Positions 6,876 to 14,185 of a stretch of 14,379 bases of DNA are shown one piece after another. How positions within the stretch are numbered: the stretch's first letter is position 1; every line of letters starts with the position of its first letter. The DNA is taken from assembly GCA_041609895.1 (NCBI GenBank), contig JBFIPX010000074.1, positions 1 to 14,379 of the forward strand, in the 5' to 3' direction. The notes beneath the pieces are model-generated. The model was not told the origin of the DNA and did no database searches. It worked only from the letters and a program-made list of their open reading frames with translations. The translations under genes were made by a program, and so were the position numbers. The DNA comes from JAHHLP01 sp041609895 (GTDB taxonomy: Bacteria; Bacteroidota; Rhodothermia; Rhodothermales; JABDKH01).

Positions 6876-8506
6876 GCAGACAGGAGTCCCGCTCTGTCGA
6901 ACGAACGATATTGTATCGCTTCGGCGAGGTGGTCCGGTCTGATGCGCTCGCTGCGACCGCCGTCGAGGTCGGCGATGGTCCTGGCGACGCGCAGGATCCG
7001 CTCATAGCCTCGCGCGCTTAGGCGAAGCGTGGTGACTGCGTCCTTCAGGAGTAGGGACGCATCGCGTTCCATTCTGCACCACCGTCGTACCTCTCGTGCG
7101 TTCATGGTAGCGTTACACTGCGCGCCGCTGCCGTCCTGCAGCCGGCGACACTGAATGTTTCGGGAGGTAGCGACGCGAGCGCGTATCTCTTCGGAGCACG
7201 CCCGTTTCGATCGGTCCGACATTGCCCCAACCTTGACCGGGTGCACGGGCAAATGAACGTCGATGCGATCCAGCAGCGGGCCGCTGATTCGGTTGTGGTA
7301 TCGATGAATCATCGCCGCACTGCAGACGCATTCGTGGACGGGGTCAGCCAGATAGCCGCACGGACAGGGGTTCATGCTGGCAACGAACATGAAGCGTGCC
7401 GGATATTCGACCGAACCGGCAGCGCGGCTAATCGTAATCCGCCCCTCTTCCAGCGGCTGCCGAAGAACCTCCAGGACCGCTCTCCGAAATTCGGCGAGCT
7501 CATCCATGAACAACACTCCGTTGTGAGCGAGCGATATCTCACCGGGTCGCGGTGATGCCCCGCCTCCGCACAGCCCCGCCATGGAGATGGTATGGTGGGG
7601 AGCGCGAAACGGTCGCCTCCGAATAAGACCTGATCCATTCAGCCGACCTCCGACCGAATGGATCTTGGTCACGTCCAGCGCTTCCGAGCGGCTCATTGAT
7701 GGGAGTATGGTCGGAATCCGTCGGGCCAGCATCGTCTTGCCGGCACCGGGAGATCCAATCATTAGGACATTGTGGCCGCCGGCAGCCGCGACCTCCAGTG
7801 CCCGCTTGGCTCCTTCCTGACCACGTACATCAGCGAAATCAAGGTCATGTTCGGTCGGCCTGCGAAAAGGACGTGCCTCTCGCCGAATGAAGGCCACGGG
7901 GCCATCGCGTGCCCGTCGAAAGTATGCGAATGCTTGCGAAAGTGATTTGACACCATAGACGTTGAGATCGTCGACGAGAGCAGCCTCTCCGGCATTCTCC
8001 ATTGGAACGATCAAGCGCTTACGGCCGTCCGCCCCGGCACGTATGGCGACAGGCAGCACTCCCTTTACCGCGCGCACCGCCCCGTCGAGCGCCAGCTCGC
8101 CCATCACAACCGTTTGCCGGGCTAGATTTGCAGGAATTTCCACGCCAGCCGCTCCGAGTAGCGACAGCGCGATAGGCAGATCGAAAGAAGTCCCTTCCTT
8201 TCGGATGTCGGCAGGCGCGAGATTGACGGTAACCGCGCCGCGTGGAAACTCGAACCCCGAATTGATGATGGCGGCATGAATGCGGTCGCGAGACTCGCGC
8301 ACCGATACGTCGGGGAGGCCGACAACTGTATAGCGTGGCATTCCCCGGCTAACATTGGTCTCGATCGCGACCGGGACGGCGTCGATACCTACCGTTGTCG
8401 CGCTCCATAGCTGGCAAAGCATGCGGACACTGTCGGAAGAGGCAAAACCTCTAGACACATCCGGTCGCTCAGAAATAACCTGGCGACAGGCGCCGGCCAA
8501 CATCAC
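6872..8506 (-). CDS. YifB/ComM-type Mg-chelatase-like AAA+ ATPase
   Basis: 544 residues from the first ATG. Family homologues usually begin as MLxxVWSAxxVGIDAxPVxVE, which matches the internal Met29 (MLCQLWSATTVGIDAVPVAIE). The start at 8422, giving 516 residues, is therefore more likely. An N-terminal ChlI/Lon-like domain contains NVSRGMPRYTVVGLPDVSVRESRDRI. The AAA+ core has Walker A GSPGAGKT (251-258), RPFRAPHHTIS (298-308), Walker B GVLFMDELAEF (330-340), a cysteine pair in NPCPCGY (380-386) and the arginine-containing SGPLLDRIDVHLP (408-420). A C-terminal Mg-chelatase-associated helical domain follows. Proteobacterial ComM is a branch-migration helicase that assists integration of taken-up DNA; the same role here is inferred from family. 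It is downstream of the Fe-S membrane gene and may be co-transcribed with it. Confidence 0.95.
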   Translation of the reverse strand: MMLAGACRQVISERPDVSRGFASSDSVRMLCQLWSATTVGIDAVPVAIETNVSRGMPRYTVVGLPDVSVRESRDRIHAAIINSGFEFPRGAVTVNLAPADIRKEGTSFDLPIALSLLGAAGVEIPANLARQTVVMGELALDGAVRAVKGVLPVAIRAGADGRKRLIVPMENAGEAALVDDLNVYGVKSLSQAFAYFRRARDGPVAFIRREARPFRRPTEHDLDFADVRGQEGAKRALEVAAAGGHNVLMIGSPGAGKTMLARRIPTILPSMSRSEALDVTKIHSVGGRLNGSGLIRRRPFRAPHHTISMAGLCGGGASPRPGEISLAHNGVLFMDELAEFRRAVLEVLRQPLEEGRITISRAAGSVEYPARFMFVASMNPCPCGYLADPVHECVCSAAMIHRYHNRISGPLLDRIDVHLPVHPVKVGAMSDRSKRACSEEIRARVATSRNIQCRRLQDGSGAQCNATMNAREVRRWCRMERDASLLLKDAVTTLRLSARGYERILRVARTIADLDGGRSERIRPDHLAEAIQYRSFDRAGLLSA

Positions 8507-8530
8507 TTACCGCCTCAACGGCGATTCCGG

Positions 8531-9910
8531 CTAGACCGCGGGATTTGCGGATGCCCAATCCTCGTCGGTCAGGACGGAAACGTGATCGCGTTCAACCAGC
8601 ACCGGCCCGTTGTACCGACCATGACGCGGCCCCCCCTCGAGGTTCAGGACGCCTCGCGGGCACACGGCCGAACAGATCCCGCACCCGACGCACGAAGCGC
8701 GGATGATATTCTGGCCGCGCTGCGCGTACCAGCGAACATCGATGCCCATCTCGCAATACTTCGAACAGTTGCCGCACGAAATGCATTGGCCTCCGTTCGT
8801 GGTGATTCGGAACCGGGAAAAATACTTTTGGAGCAAACCGAGGACGGCCGCCATCGGACATCCGAACCGACACCATACGCGTGATCCCATCAGCGGGTAG
8901 AACCCGACGCCGATCACGCCCGCGAAGACGGCGCCAATCAAGAAGCCGTAGACACGCGAGAAGGTACCGGTAAGGCCACCAAGGATTGCGCCAGCCGTGG
9001 CCGAGTTCGCCCACAGCAGGCCGGTTGTAAACGTGATGAATACCAGCACGCCGTGCACCATCCATCGTTCGATCCGCCATGCCTTCAGGGACTTGTCGGA
9101 GAGATGTCGGAAGGGATCGCCCAGCGTCTCAGCCAGACCCCCGCACCCGCAGACCCACGAGCAATACCAGCGTTTGCCGAAAAAGTACGTGAGTACCGGA
9201 GTGGCGATAAATGTCAGGATCGCTCCCCATCCGATCATGAATGCGCCAAGGGCGCCCGCAGAGCTCGTGAGATTACTGATTTGGCTTGGCCACAGGAGGT
9301 CGTAGTCAAGCGGCCAGAAGTAGCTGAAGTAGAGTTCGGGCTGGTTGAGCCGCAGGAGGATTTGCGGAATCAGGAAGGCAAACCCGAGCTGAAAGAACGA
9401 GACGGAGATCGTCCGGATGATCTGATAGCGGCTGTGACGGTACTTGATGATGGCGCGCACCCCCATCAAGACGACGGCGACCGTGTAGAAGAACGAATAC
9501 AGAAACCATTGATCCGCCGGTGCGGAGCGGATTAGATAACTGACCGGGTCCATCATTCGAACGAGCCCTTCCAGCATCGACGGAAACCAGTAGAGGACGA
9601 CATAGAAACCGGTAAACGTGATGCCCGCGATCCATCCCACTGCACCGCGGGTCGTGAGGGGCGACATCACCATCCCGTCGTTATTAATACCCTCCGGCCG
9701 TTCCGTGTAGCGGCGGAAGTACACGAGAGCGCCGGCAATCAGCAAACCCACCGATAGCCAGAACATGGTTGCCGGCAGAGCCGTGCCCGCGCCAAACAGC
9801 GCGACCATAAAGGCGACCGTGCTCGTGCCGATCAGCGTCAGGCCGATGCGGTCACGCCGGTTGAGCTGCGTGACGGGCGTCGTCAGCTGAAAACTGGGCG
9901 TGGATAGCAT
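8531..9910 (-). CDS. Polytopic membrane protein with two 4Fe-4S ferredoxin motifs (NapH/NosR/CcoG-like)
   Basis: 459 residues. Roughly eight transmembrane helices are predicted by eye (near 22-42, 48-66, 88-112, 135-152, 167-187, 218-244, 281-300 and 310-340). They are followed by a C-terminal ferredoxin domain with CISCGNCSKYC (376-386) and CVGCGICSAVCP (407-418), enough for two [4Fe-4S] clusters. Two further cysteine groups border the last helices: YCSWVCGCGG (C250, C254, C256) and CRFGCP (C347, C351). These resemble the paired motifs of NapH/NosR/CcoG-type electron-transfer proteins, although those usually read CGxxCP at the first site. The likely role is passing electrons across or along the membrane from the adjacent FAD oxidoreductase to an unidentified acceptor. 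A 53-nt AT-rich spacer separates it from that gene, and the region before the ATG is A-rich with no Shine-Dalgarno sequence. Confidence 0.88.
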   Translation of the reverse strand: MLSTPSFQLTTPVTQLNRRDRIGLTLIGTSTVAFMVALFGAGTALPATMFWLSVGLLIAGALVYFRRYTERPEGINNDGMVMSPLTTRGAVGWIAGITFTGFYVVLYWFPSMLEGLVRMMDPVSYLIRSAPADQWFLYSFFYTVAVVLMGVRAIIKYRHSRYQIIRTISVSFFQLGFAFLIPQILLRLNQPELYFSYFWPLDYDLLWPSQISNLTSSAGALGAFMIGWGAILTFIATPVLTYFFGKRWYCSWVCGCGGLAETLGDPFRHLSDKSLKAWRIERWMVHGVLVFITFTTGLLWANSATAGAILGGLTGTFSRVYGFLIGAVFAGVIGVGFYPLMGSRVWCRFGCPMAAVLGLLQKYFSRFRITTNGGQCISCGNCSKYCEMGIDVRWYAQRGQNIIRASCVGCGICSAVCPRGVLNLEGGPRHGRYNGPVLVERDHVSVLTDEDWASANPAV

Positions 9911-9963
9911 TTAAAGTATTGGTTGATACAGTTTATTGATTTGGTTGCGACACATACTGAAAA

Positions 9964-11235
9964 CTAAGTAGCTACTCGCGATAATTGATTCTCAAATCGA
10001 GGAAAGAACTCAGGGTCGAAATTGGCCTTCGGAAGTTCGTTAAGCACATCGTCGATCCGTACCTGACGTCGGATCCACGATTCACAAATGGCGTGTCGAA
10101 ATCGCACGCCCATCAGGTTAAACCCGACTACTGCCTCCGACTCGGGATCGTAGTTGATGCGGATGAGTTTTTTTTTGTTTTCGTGTTGCCAGACAATGGT
10201 GGCGAGGTTGTCCGGCAAGTGGTTTGGGACGTGCCCATACGTCTGGTACTCGATCGTGAAGAACTTGGCGGAGTTGAAGAAGACCCCCTTGTCGTAGCGC
10301 GTACGCCGCCCACAGATGGTGCCGGCCACTGTCCGTCCGTGACGGCGCGCTGTATACCAGAGCTGCTCGATCGGCCGGTGTGCCGCGGCGGAATCGCGAA
10401 ACTGTGCGCAGTCGCCGATCGCATAAACGTCCGGCGCCGACGTCGCAAAGTATTCATCCACCAGTACGCCCCTGTCGGTCTCGATCCCGGACTCCTCCAG
10501 AAATCCGATGTTCGGGTGTACGCCAACGGTAAGCCCGACGAAGCCAGAGGCGATCTCCTCACCGCCTCCGGTCTCCACGCTTGCCACTGAGCCGTCAGGG
10601 CCCGCGTGTATGGCTTTCAGCTCGGTCGACAGTCGCAGGTCGATATGGTGCTCGCGAATCTCGTCATTGACCATTGCCGACTCTTCGTCGGGTAGGAGGT
10701 GGTTCATGTAGCTCGATTCGCGAACCAGAAATGTGACGGGGATGTGGCGCGTGTGGAGCATCTCCGCCATCTCGATTCCGATCAGGCCCCCTCCCACCAC
10801 TACCGCCGCGTCAATACCTTCCGTCCAACGCTCCATCTCCTCCAGATCCTGCACGCTGTAGAGGCCCTGGACGCCCGGGAGGTCCTGGCCGGGCCATCCG
10901 AACCGGTTCGACGACGAGCCCGACGCGATTATCAGAGCGTCGTATTCGATCGGCTTCCGTCCGCCCAGCATGAGCCGCTTGCGATCCGTATCAACCGAAG
11001 TGACGTAGCCGCGGACCAGGTCGATCCGATTCTTCTTCCAGAACCAGTCCTCGTACGGCTTTGTGTCTTCGAACGTCATGTGGCCCATGTAGATGTACAT
11101 GAGCGCGGTGCGGGAAAAGAAGTAGTCTGACTCTCCGGAGATCACTGTGACGCGACAGTCAGACTGTTTGCGGATGAAGCGCGCAGCCGTGATGCCGGCT
11201 ACACCGTTACCAATGATGGCAACATGTTTGTCCAT
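9964..11235 (-). CDS. FAD-dependent NAD(P)H oxidoreductase (pyridine nucleotide-disulfide family, class without disulfide motif)
   Basis: 423 residues. An N-terminal FAD Rossmann motif AIIGNGVAGITAARF (6-20) is followed by a second dinucleotide fold AVVVGGGLIGIEMAEML (144-160) that binds NAD(P)H. The FAD-anchoring YAIGDCAQF (271-279) comes next, then a C-terminal domain. There is no CxxxxC redox disulfide, so it resembles ferredoxin/rubredoxin reductases and the N-terminal part of NirB-type nitrite reductases. It probably oxidises NAD(P)H and hands electrons to the neighbouring membrane Fe-S protein, an inference from adjacency. The start at 11235 is supported by an unusual Shine-Dalgarno-like AGAAGG (11249 to 11244) 8 nt upstream. 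A run of nine A's encodes Lys-Lys-Lys in HENKKKLI (10168-10176). The true electron acceptor is unknown. Confidence 0.9.
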   Translation of the reverse strand: MDKHVAIIGNGVAGITAARFIRKQSDCRVTVISGESDYFFSRTALMYIYMGHMTFEDTKPYEDWFWKKNRIDLVRGYVTSVDTDRKRLMLGGRKPIEYDALIIASGSSSNRFGWPGQDLPGVQGLYSVQDLEEMERWTEGIDAAVVVGGGLIGIEMAEMLHTRHIPVTFLVRESSYMNHLLPDEESAMVNDEIREHHIDLRLSTELKAIHAGPDGSVASVETGGGEEIASGFVGLTVGVHPNIGFLEESGIETDRGVLVDEYFATSAPDVYAIGDCAQFRDSAAAHRPIEQLWYTARRHGRTVAGTICGRRTRYDKGVFFNSAKFFTIEYQTYGHVPNHLPDNLATIVWQHENKKKLIRINYDPESEAVVGFNLMGVRFRHAICESWIRRQVRIDDVLNELPKANFDPEFFPRFENQLSRVAT

Positions 11236-11265
11236 GCACGAAACCTTCTATGAAATTGAGCGCGC

Positions 11266-11295
11266 GGGATAGACATCAGTAGTGCATATCGTCAA
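11266..11295 (-). promoter_or_regulatory. Putative promoter for the FAD oxidoreductase operon
   Basis: Read on the minus strand, TTGACG (11295-11290) is followed after 18 nt by TATCCC (11271-11266). This is the same spacing as in the tRNA-Phe promoter of this window. The predicted start would lie about 20-25 nt before the ATG at 11235. The -10 element is imperfect. I found no comparably good promoter for the divergent NAD kinase gene in the remaining part of this 200-nt intergenic region. Confidence 0.35.
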
Positions 11296-11435
11296 ACTCG
11301 TTACATACAAGGCGCAACGCAACCCTTCTTACACTTCGATGATATTTGTTTTTAGCAACGGTGCCGGTAGTTTCGAATAGGTCCGTGCAGTTCTTGATTC
11401 ACGAAGAATGATACCCGGGTGACGACCCACATCCT

Positions 11436-12314
11436 ATGATCTACGGAATCACAGGCAACCCCCATAAGGACGATCTCTGGCAGCCTGTTGCCGAGTTGAT
11501 TGAGTGGATGGACTCCGAAGGTCTTGAGTATTGCATCGTCAAGGCGCTCGCGGACGGACTCGCCGATCGTCATTTGCTGCTCCCCGCCGATTTGTCGACC
11601 TCCATATCCGACGATCTCGCGGACGCCGACATCGTTCTGTCGTTTGGCGGAGACGGTACATTCCTCAAGACGGCTCACCTGATTGCCGACCGGGAGACGC
11701 CCATTCTCGGAATCAACATCGGCCGGCTCGGATTTCTAGCTGACGTCGAGGTCGAACACCTGCAGGCTTCCGTGCGGAGCATTGAGGAGGGCAACTACTC
11801 CGTCGAGTCGCGGTTGGCGCTTGACATCGAGATTGTATCAAATGACAAACGGCATTCCGATTGGGTCCTGAACGAGGTGGTCATCGAGCGCAGCGGCGTG
11901 ACCGGACTGATACTCCTCGACGTGCACTCGAACGGGACGCTTTTGAACACATACTGGGCGGACGGCCTCATCGTCGCGACGCCGACGGGTTCGACGGCCT
12001 ACTCCCTGGCGGCCGGGGGCCCTCTGATGGTTCCGGGCTGCGGCGCCATCATACTGACGCCGCTGGCTCCGCACTCCCTCACGGTTCGGCCCATTGTGTT
12101 GCCCGACACTAGCGTGCTGACGGCGAGGATTCAGACACCGGATCTACCCCACGTCGTCGCGACTGACGGGAATAGCACGGTCTTCGAGGAGGGACACACC
12201 GAGGTGACCATTCGAAAGTCTGATCACAAAGTCAGGCTGGTGAAGATGCGCGGGCAGGACCATTTCCAGACCCTGCGCAATAAGCTCATGTGGGGTGTGC
12301 GGAAGCAGCCCTGA
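11436..12314 (+). CDS. nadK: NAD kinase
   Basis: 292 residues, a normal length for the family. The enzyme phosphorylates NAD+ to NADP+ and is the only general route to NADP. Diagnostic motifs are present in order: the glycine-rich catalytic FGGDGTFLKTA (70-80, with Asp73 as the catalytic Asp), NIGRLGFLAD (94-103), LNEVVIER (145-152, the conserved Asn-Glu), and DGLIVATPTGSTAYSLAAGGP (176-196). The beta-rich C-terminal domain follows and ends with a basic tail. The start ATG at 11436 gives MIYGITGNPHKDDLW, matching the usual first strand (xGIxxNPxK). There is no Shine-Dalgarno sequence. It appears monocistronic: a tRNA gene with its own promoter follows, and only a weak 5-bp hairpin (12337-12352, no U-tract) lies after its stop. 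Confidence 0.97.
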   Translation: MIYGITGNPHKDDLWQPVAELIEWMDSEGLEYCIVKALADGLADRHLLLPADLSTSISDDLADADIVLSFGGDGTFLKTAHLIADRETPILGINIGRLGFLADVEVEHLQASVRSIEEGNYSVESRLALDIEIVSNDKRHSDWVLNEVVIERSGVTGLILLDVHSNGTLLNTYWADGLIVATPTGSTAYSLAAGGPLMVPGCGAIILTPLAPHSLTVRPIVLPDTSVLTARIQTPDLPHVVATDGNSTVFEEGHTEVTIRKSDHKVRLVKMRGQDHFQTLRNKLMWGVRKQP

Positions 12315-12459
12315 GTATATCCAGTGAGTAAGCGTGGTCCGCTACACCGGACTGAACGGTTTGCAGCGTGCCCCAAGTCAAAGCGGGTGGCACCTTTGCC
12401 CCGAAGGTCGGTCGCGCGTGAAGAACCTGCGCGAACAGTCAGTCGGAAACCCTGTCCGG

Positions 12460-12489
12460 TTGACACGCGTTTTGCGAGGCGTGTATTTT
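12460..12489 (+). promoter_or_regulatory. Promoter of tRNA-Phe
   Basis: A perfect -35 box TTGACA (12460-12465), an 18-nt spacer and TATTTT (12484-12489) lie 10 nt before the mature 5' end of the tRNA. This is the best sigma-A-type promoter in the window. The -10 form TATTTTGA is close to the TATTTTTGA before the HU-like gene. Confidence 0.8.
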
Positions 12490-12499
12490 GAATTGCTAA

Positions 12500-12575
<76 letters not shown>

Positions 12576-12596
12576 CGTGTTCAATTCGAGACGTTG

Positions 12597-12627
12597 AAAC
12601 CGCGGTCCTCATAGACGACCGCGGTTT
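12597..12627 (+). terminator. Hairpin terminator after tRNA-Phe
   Basis: A perfect 11-bp stem: AAACCGCGGTC (12597-12607) pairs with GACCGCGGTTT (12617-12627) around a 9-nt loop. The right arm ends in TTT and is followed by CTCTC, so the U-tract is short. It begins 21 nt after the tRNA CCA and is the likely end of that transcript. Confidence 0.75.
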
Positions 12628-12654
12628 CTCTCAAGGAGGCACAAGAGGACCCTG

Positions 12655-12686
12655 AAGGGGCTACTTCCACATTGAGGTAGCCCCTT
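12655..12686. terminator. Second long hairpin, possibly a bidirectional terminator between tRNA-Phe and the GH16 gene
   Basis: AAGGGGCTACTTC (12655-12667) pairs with GAGGTAGCCCCTT (12674-12686), 13 bp with one G-U pair and a 6-nt loop. It lies between the plus-strand tRNA-Phe and the 3' end of the minus-strand GH16 gene, and no other hairpin serves that gene's 3' end. U-tracts are poor on both strands, so termination strength is uncertain. Confidence 0.5.
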
Positions 12687-12814
12687 TCCAATTCCGTGCC
12701 GGTTTAGCGTAATTGACTGATCAGACAAACAGCCACCTCGGTCTGCAGGTGCTAGGGTCGCACCGAAATCACACAGGACTTTTGGCGTGGTGATGGGGGG
12801 CAGCAGCCGCTCCG

Positions 12815-13675
12815 TCAACCCTCGGGTACCGTAGGTCGCGTCCGGACCCATTCGGCTTCGCCTTCCCATGACTCATGCTTCACCCAGTCCACCTCCATGA
12901 CCCATTCGCCTTCCATCGGGGCATCCGTAATCTTGGCATAATTCAAGATCGCAAACAGTGGCTCGGGATAGTTGACGCCAAGACTGTCGTTTCTACCAAC
13001 CTCCACGCCATTGAGCAGATACACAAGATCATCGCCCGACCATTCGACTGCGTACTCCTGGAATTCATCCAGGTCGGCGCTCAGTCCGATCTGATACGAC
13101 CACCAATCTCCTTCGCAATTCCCAATACTCTTGATCGCTCTTGCCGTGTAATGTCCCTCTCCACTACTTCCATGGTGCTCAAATATGTCGATCTCTCCTG
13201 AGCCAGTCATAGGCCAACAGACATCTTCGTCCGCCTCCTGAACCGGAGGTTCGTTGTTTCGGGCACCAAGCAACCACCACGCGGGAAACATCCCATCCTG
13301 CCCACTACCCCACGTTCTTAGTCGCGCCGTCCACCTGCCTTTGACAAACTCCTTGCGATTCTTGGAGGTGATACGACCAGCGACGTACTGCGTAGCGGGG
13401 TGCTTATTGCCAAACTTGTCCATGTTGTCGCAGTCGATCTCTTCTCCGATGTTGACCACCTTGAGCTTGATCGTGCCGTCGCTAACCTCTCGGGTTCCGT
13501 GCTCGCCATCGCGAACGTAGCACTGATCTTCATTGTTTACCCAGAGGATCTGGTCCTGCCAGTTATCCGAGTTGAAGTTGTCGAAATCGTCGAAGAAGTC
13601 AGTCTGCCAACCCGCAGGCGGACTGCAGGAAAGCAAGACCAGCGAAAAGGCAGCTAGAGCGGACAGACGTCTCAT
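12815..13675 (-). CDS. GH16-family glycoside hydrolase (laminarinase-like), predicted lipoprotein
   Basis: The start chosen at 13675 gives MRRLSALAAFSLVLLSC, a classic lipoprotein signal with lipobox LLSC (Cys17). An upstream ATG at 13816 would bury this signal inside a 47-residue extension, so it is rejected. The mature 270 residues match a single GH16 domain: AGRITSKNRKEFVKGRWTAR (99-118), MFPAWWLLG (129-137), and the catalytic motif GEIDIFE (160-166), with Glu161 as nucleophile, Asp163 and Glu166 as acid/base. Family members with this ExDxxE form cleave beta-1,3-glucans such as laminarin, agar or carrageenan; the substrate here is not determined. The Cys-anchored protein would sit at the outer membrane or periplasm. 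It is flanked by tRNA-Phe and tRNA-Asp and has no operon partner. Its base composition looks somewhat more AT-rich than its neighbours. Confidence 0.9.
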   Translation of the reverse strand: MRRLSALAAFSLVLLSCSPPAGWQTDFFDDFDNFNSDNWQDQILWVNNEDQCYVRDGEHGTREVSDGTIKLKVVNIGEEIDCDNMDKFGNKHPATQYVAGRITSKNRKEFVKGRWTARLRTWGSGQDGMFPAWWLLGARNNEPPVQEADEDVCWPMTGSGEIDIFEHHGSSGEGHYTARAIKSIGNCEGDWWSYQIGLSADLDEFQEYAVEWSGDDLVYLLNGVEVGRNDSLGVNYPEPLFAILNYAKITDAPMEGEWVMEVDWVKHESWEGEAEWVRTRPTVPEG

Positions 13676-13819
13676 GGCTCGTACACGGGCGGTTCGATGA
13701 ATCTCACCTAATCTAGGAAAAGCTCCGGAGGATTTTGTGTGAGGGTCTACGTTAAACACGCGCCTCTCCGCCACAGTAATTCCGAGAATCAATCTCACCG
13801 AATCCTCAAGGATCAATTC

Positions 13820-13848
13820 TTGCCGGTCGAGGTAGGTGCGTCTATCTT
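13820..13848 (+). promoter_or_regulatory. Promoter of tRNA-Asp
   Basis: TTGCCG (13820-13825), a 17-nt spacer and TATCTT (13843-13848) end 22 nt before the tRNA. The -10 form TATNTT matches the one before tRNA-Phe. The -35 box keeps TTG. Confidence 0.6.
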
Positions 13849-13870
13849 TTCTTTCTGTTGCTGAACACCT

Positions 13871-13945
13871 GGTCCGGTAGTTCAGTTTGGTTAGAACGCC
13901 GGCCTGTCACGCCGGAGGTCGCGGGTTCGAGTCCCGTCCGGACCG
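13871..13945 (+). tRNA. tRNA-Asp (anticodon GTC)
   Basis: GGTCCGG (13871-13877) pairs with CCGGACC (13938-13944), with discriminator G at 13945. The D-arm is GTTC/GAAC. The anticodon stem is CCGGC/GCCGG with loop CTGTCAC, giving anticodon GTC. The T-arm is GCGGG/CCCGT with loop TTCGAGT. The following bases are CAAG, so CCA is not encoded, unlike in the tRNA-Phe gene nearby; it must be added by the CCA enzyme. Confidence 0.97.
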
Positions 13946-13951
13946 CAAGCG

Positions 13952-13988
13952 AAAGCCCCTTGCCTAAAGACAAGGGGCTTTTACTTTT
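13952..13988 (+). terminator. Intrinsic terminator after tRNA-Asp
   Basis: A perfect 11-bp stem, AAAGCCCCTTG (13952-13962) with CAAGGGGCTTT (13971-13981), an 8-nt loop and a T-rich tail TTTTACTTTT. It starts 6 nt after the tRNA. This is the clearest rho-independent terminator in the window. Confidence 0.9.
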
Positions 13989-14109
13989 GACGATCGACGC
14001 ACTATCGCTGCCAGCAGCTAACCCATCTTTTCCTTTCCGACCGCCCCCGTTTCCTTGTCGTCCAGCACGGGTGTGACGTCCGCATCAAGAACCGCTATTA
14101 ATCGATACC

Positions 14110-14126
14110 AACCGTCTTAGACGGTT
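14110..14126. repeat. Operator-like inverted repeat
   Basis: AACCGTCT (14110-14117), a central T, then AGACGGTT (14119-14126): perfect 8-bp half-sites with one base between them. The spacing is too short to form a hairpin loop with all pairs, so a dimeric DNA-binding protein site is a better explanation than an RNA structure. It is a single copy in what I could read. Confidence 0.45.
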
Positions 14127-14165
14127 CGAAGGATACGCTACCTGGGCCACTATCGCACTGCACGA

Positions 14166-14185
14166 ATCGTCGCAACTTCGACGAT
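14166..14185. repeat. Inverted repeat next to a possible promoter
   Basis: ATCGTCG (14166-14172) and CGACGAT (14179-14185) are perfect 7-bp arms separated by CAACTT. The repeat lies about 10 nt before TATATT (14196-14201), where the -35 region of a promoter would fall, so binding there could control the gene that starts at 14292. Confidence 0.4.

Noticed and set aside
9053..9535. Plus-strand ORF of 160 codons opposite the Fe-S membrane gene
   Set aside because: Charged low-complexity antisense of transmembrane codons; no homology-like features.
9985..10590. Plus-strand ORF of 201 codons opposite the FAD oxidoreductase
   Set aside because: The sense gene has clear cofactor motifs; this is its complement in a GC-rich region.
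12337..12352. Hairpin GTCCG/CGGAC after nadK
   Set aside because: Only five base pairs and no U-tract; too weak to call a terminator.
13676..13816. N-terminal extension of the GH16 gene to the ATG at 13816
   Set aside because: It would place the lipoprotein signal 47 residues inside the protein; the ATG at 13675 gives a complete signal and lipobox.
13858..14076. Plus-strand ORF with SGSSVWLERRPVTPEVAGSSPVRTAS
   Set aside because: It reads through tRNA-Asp and its terminator, a typical artefact of tRNA genes.
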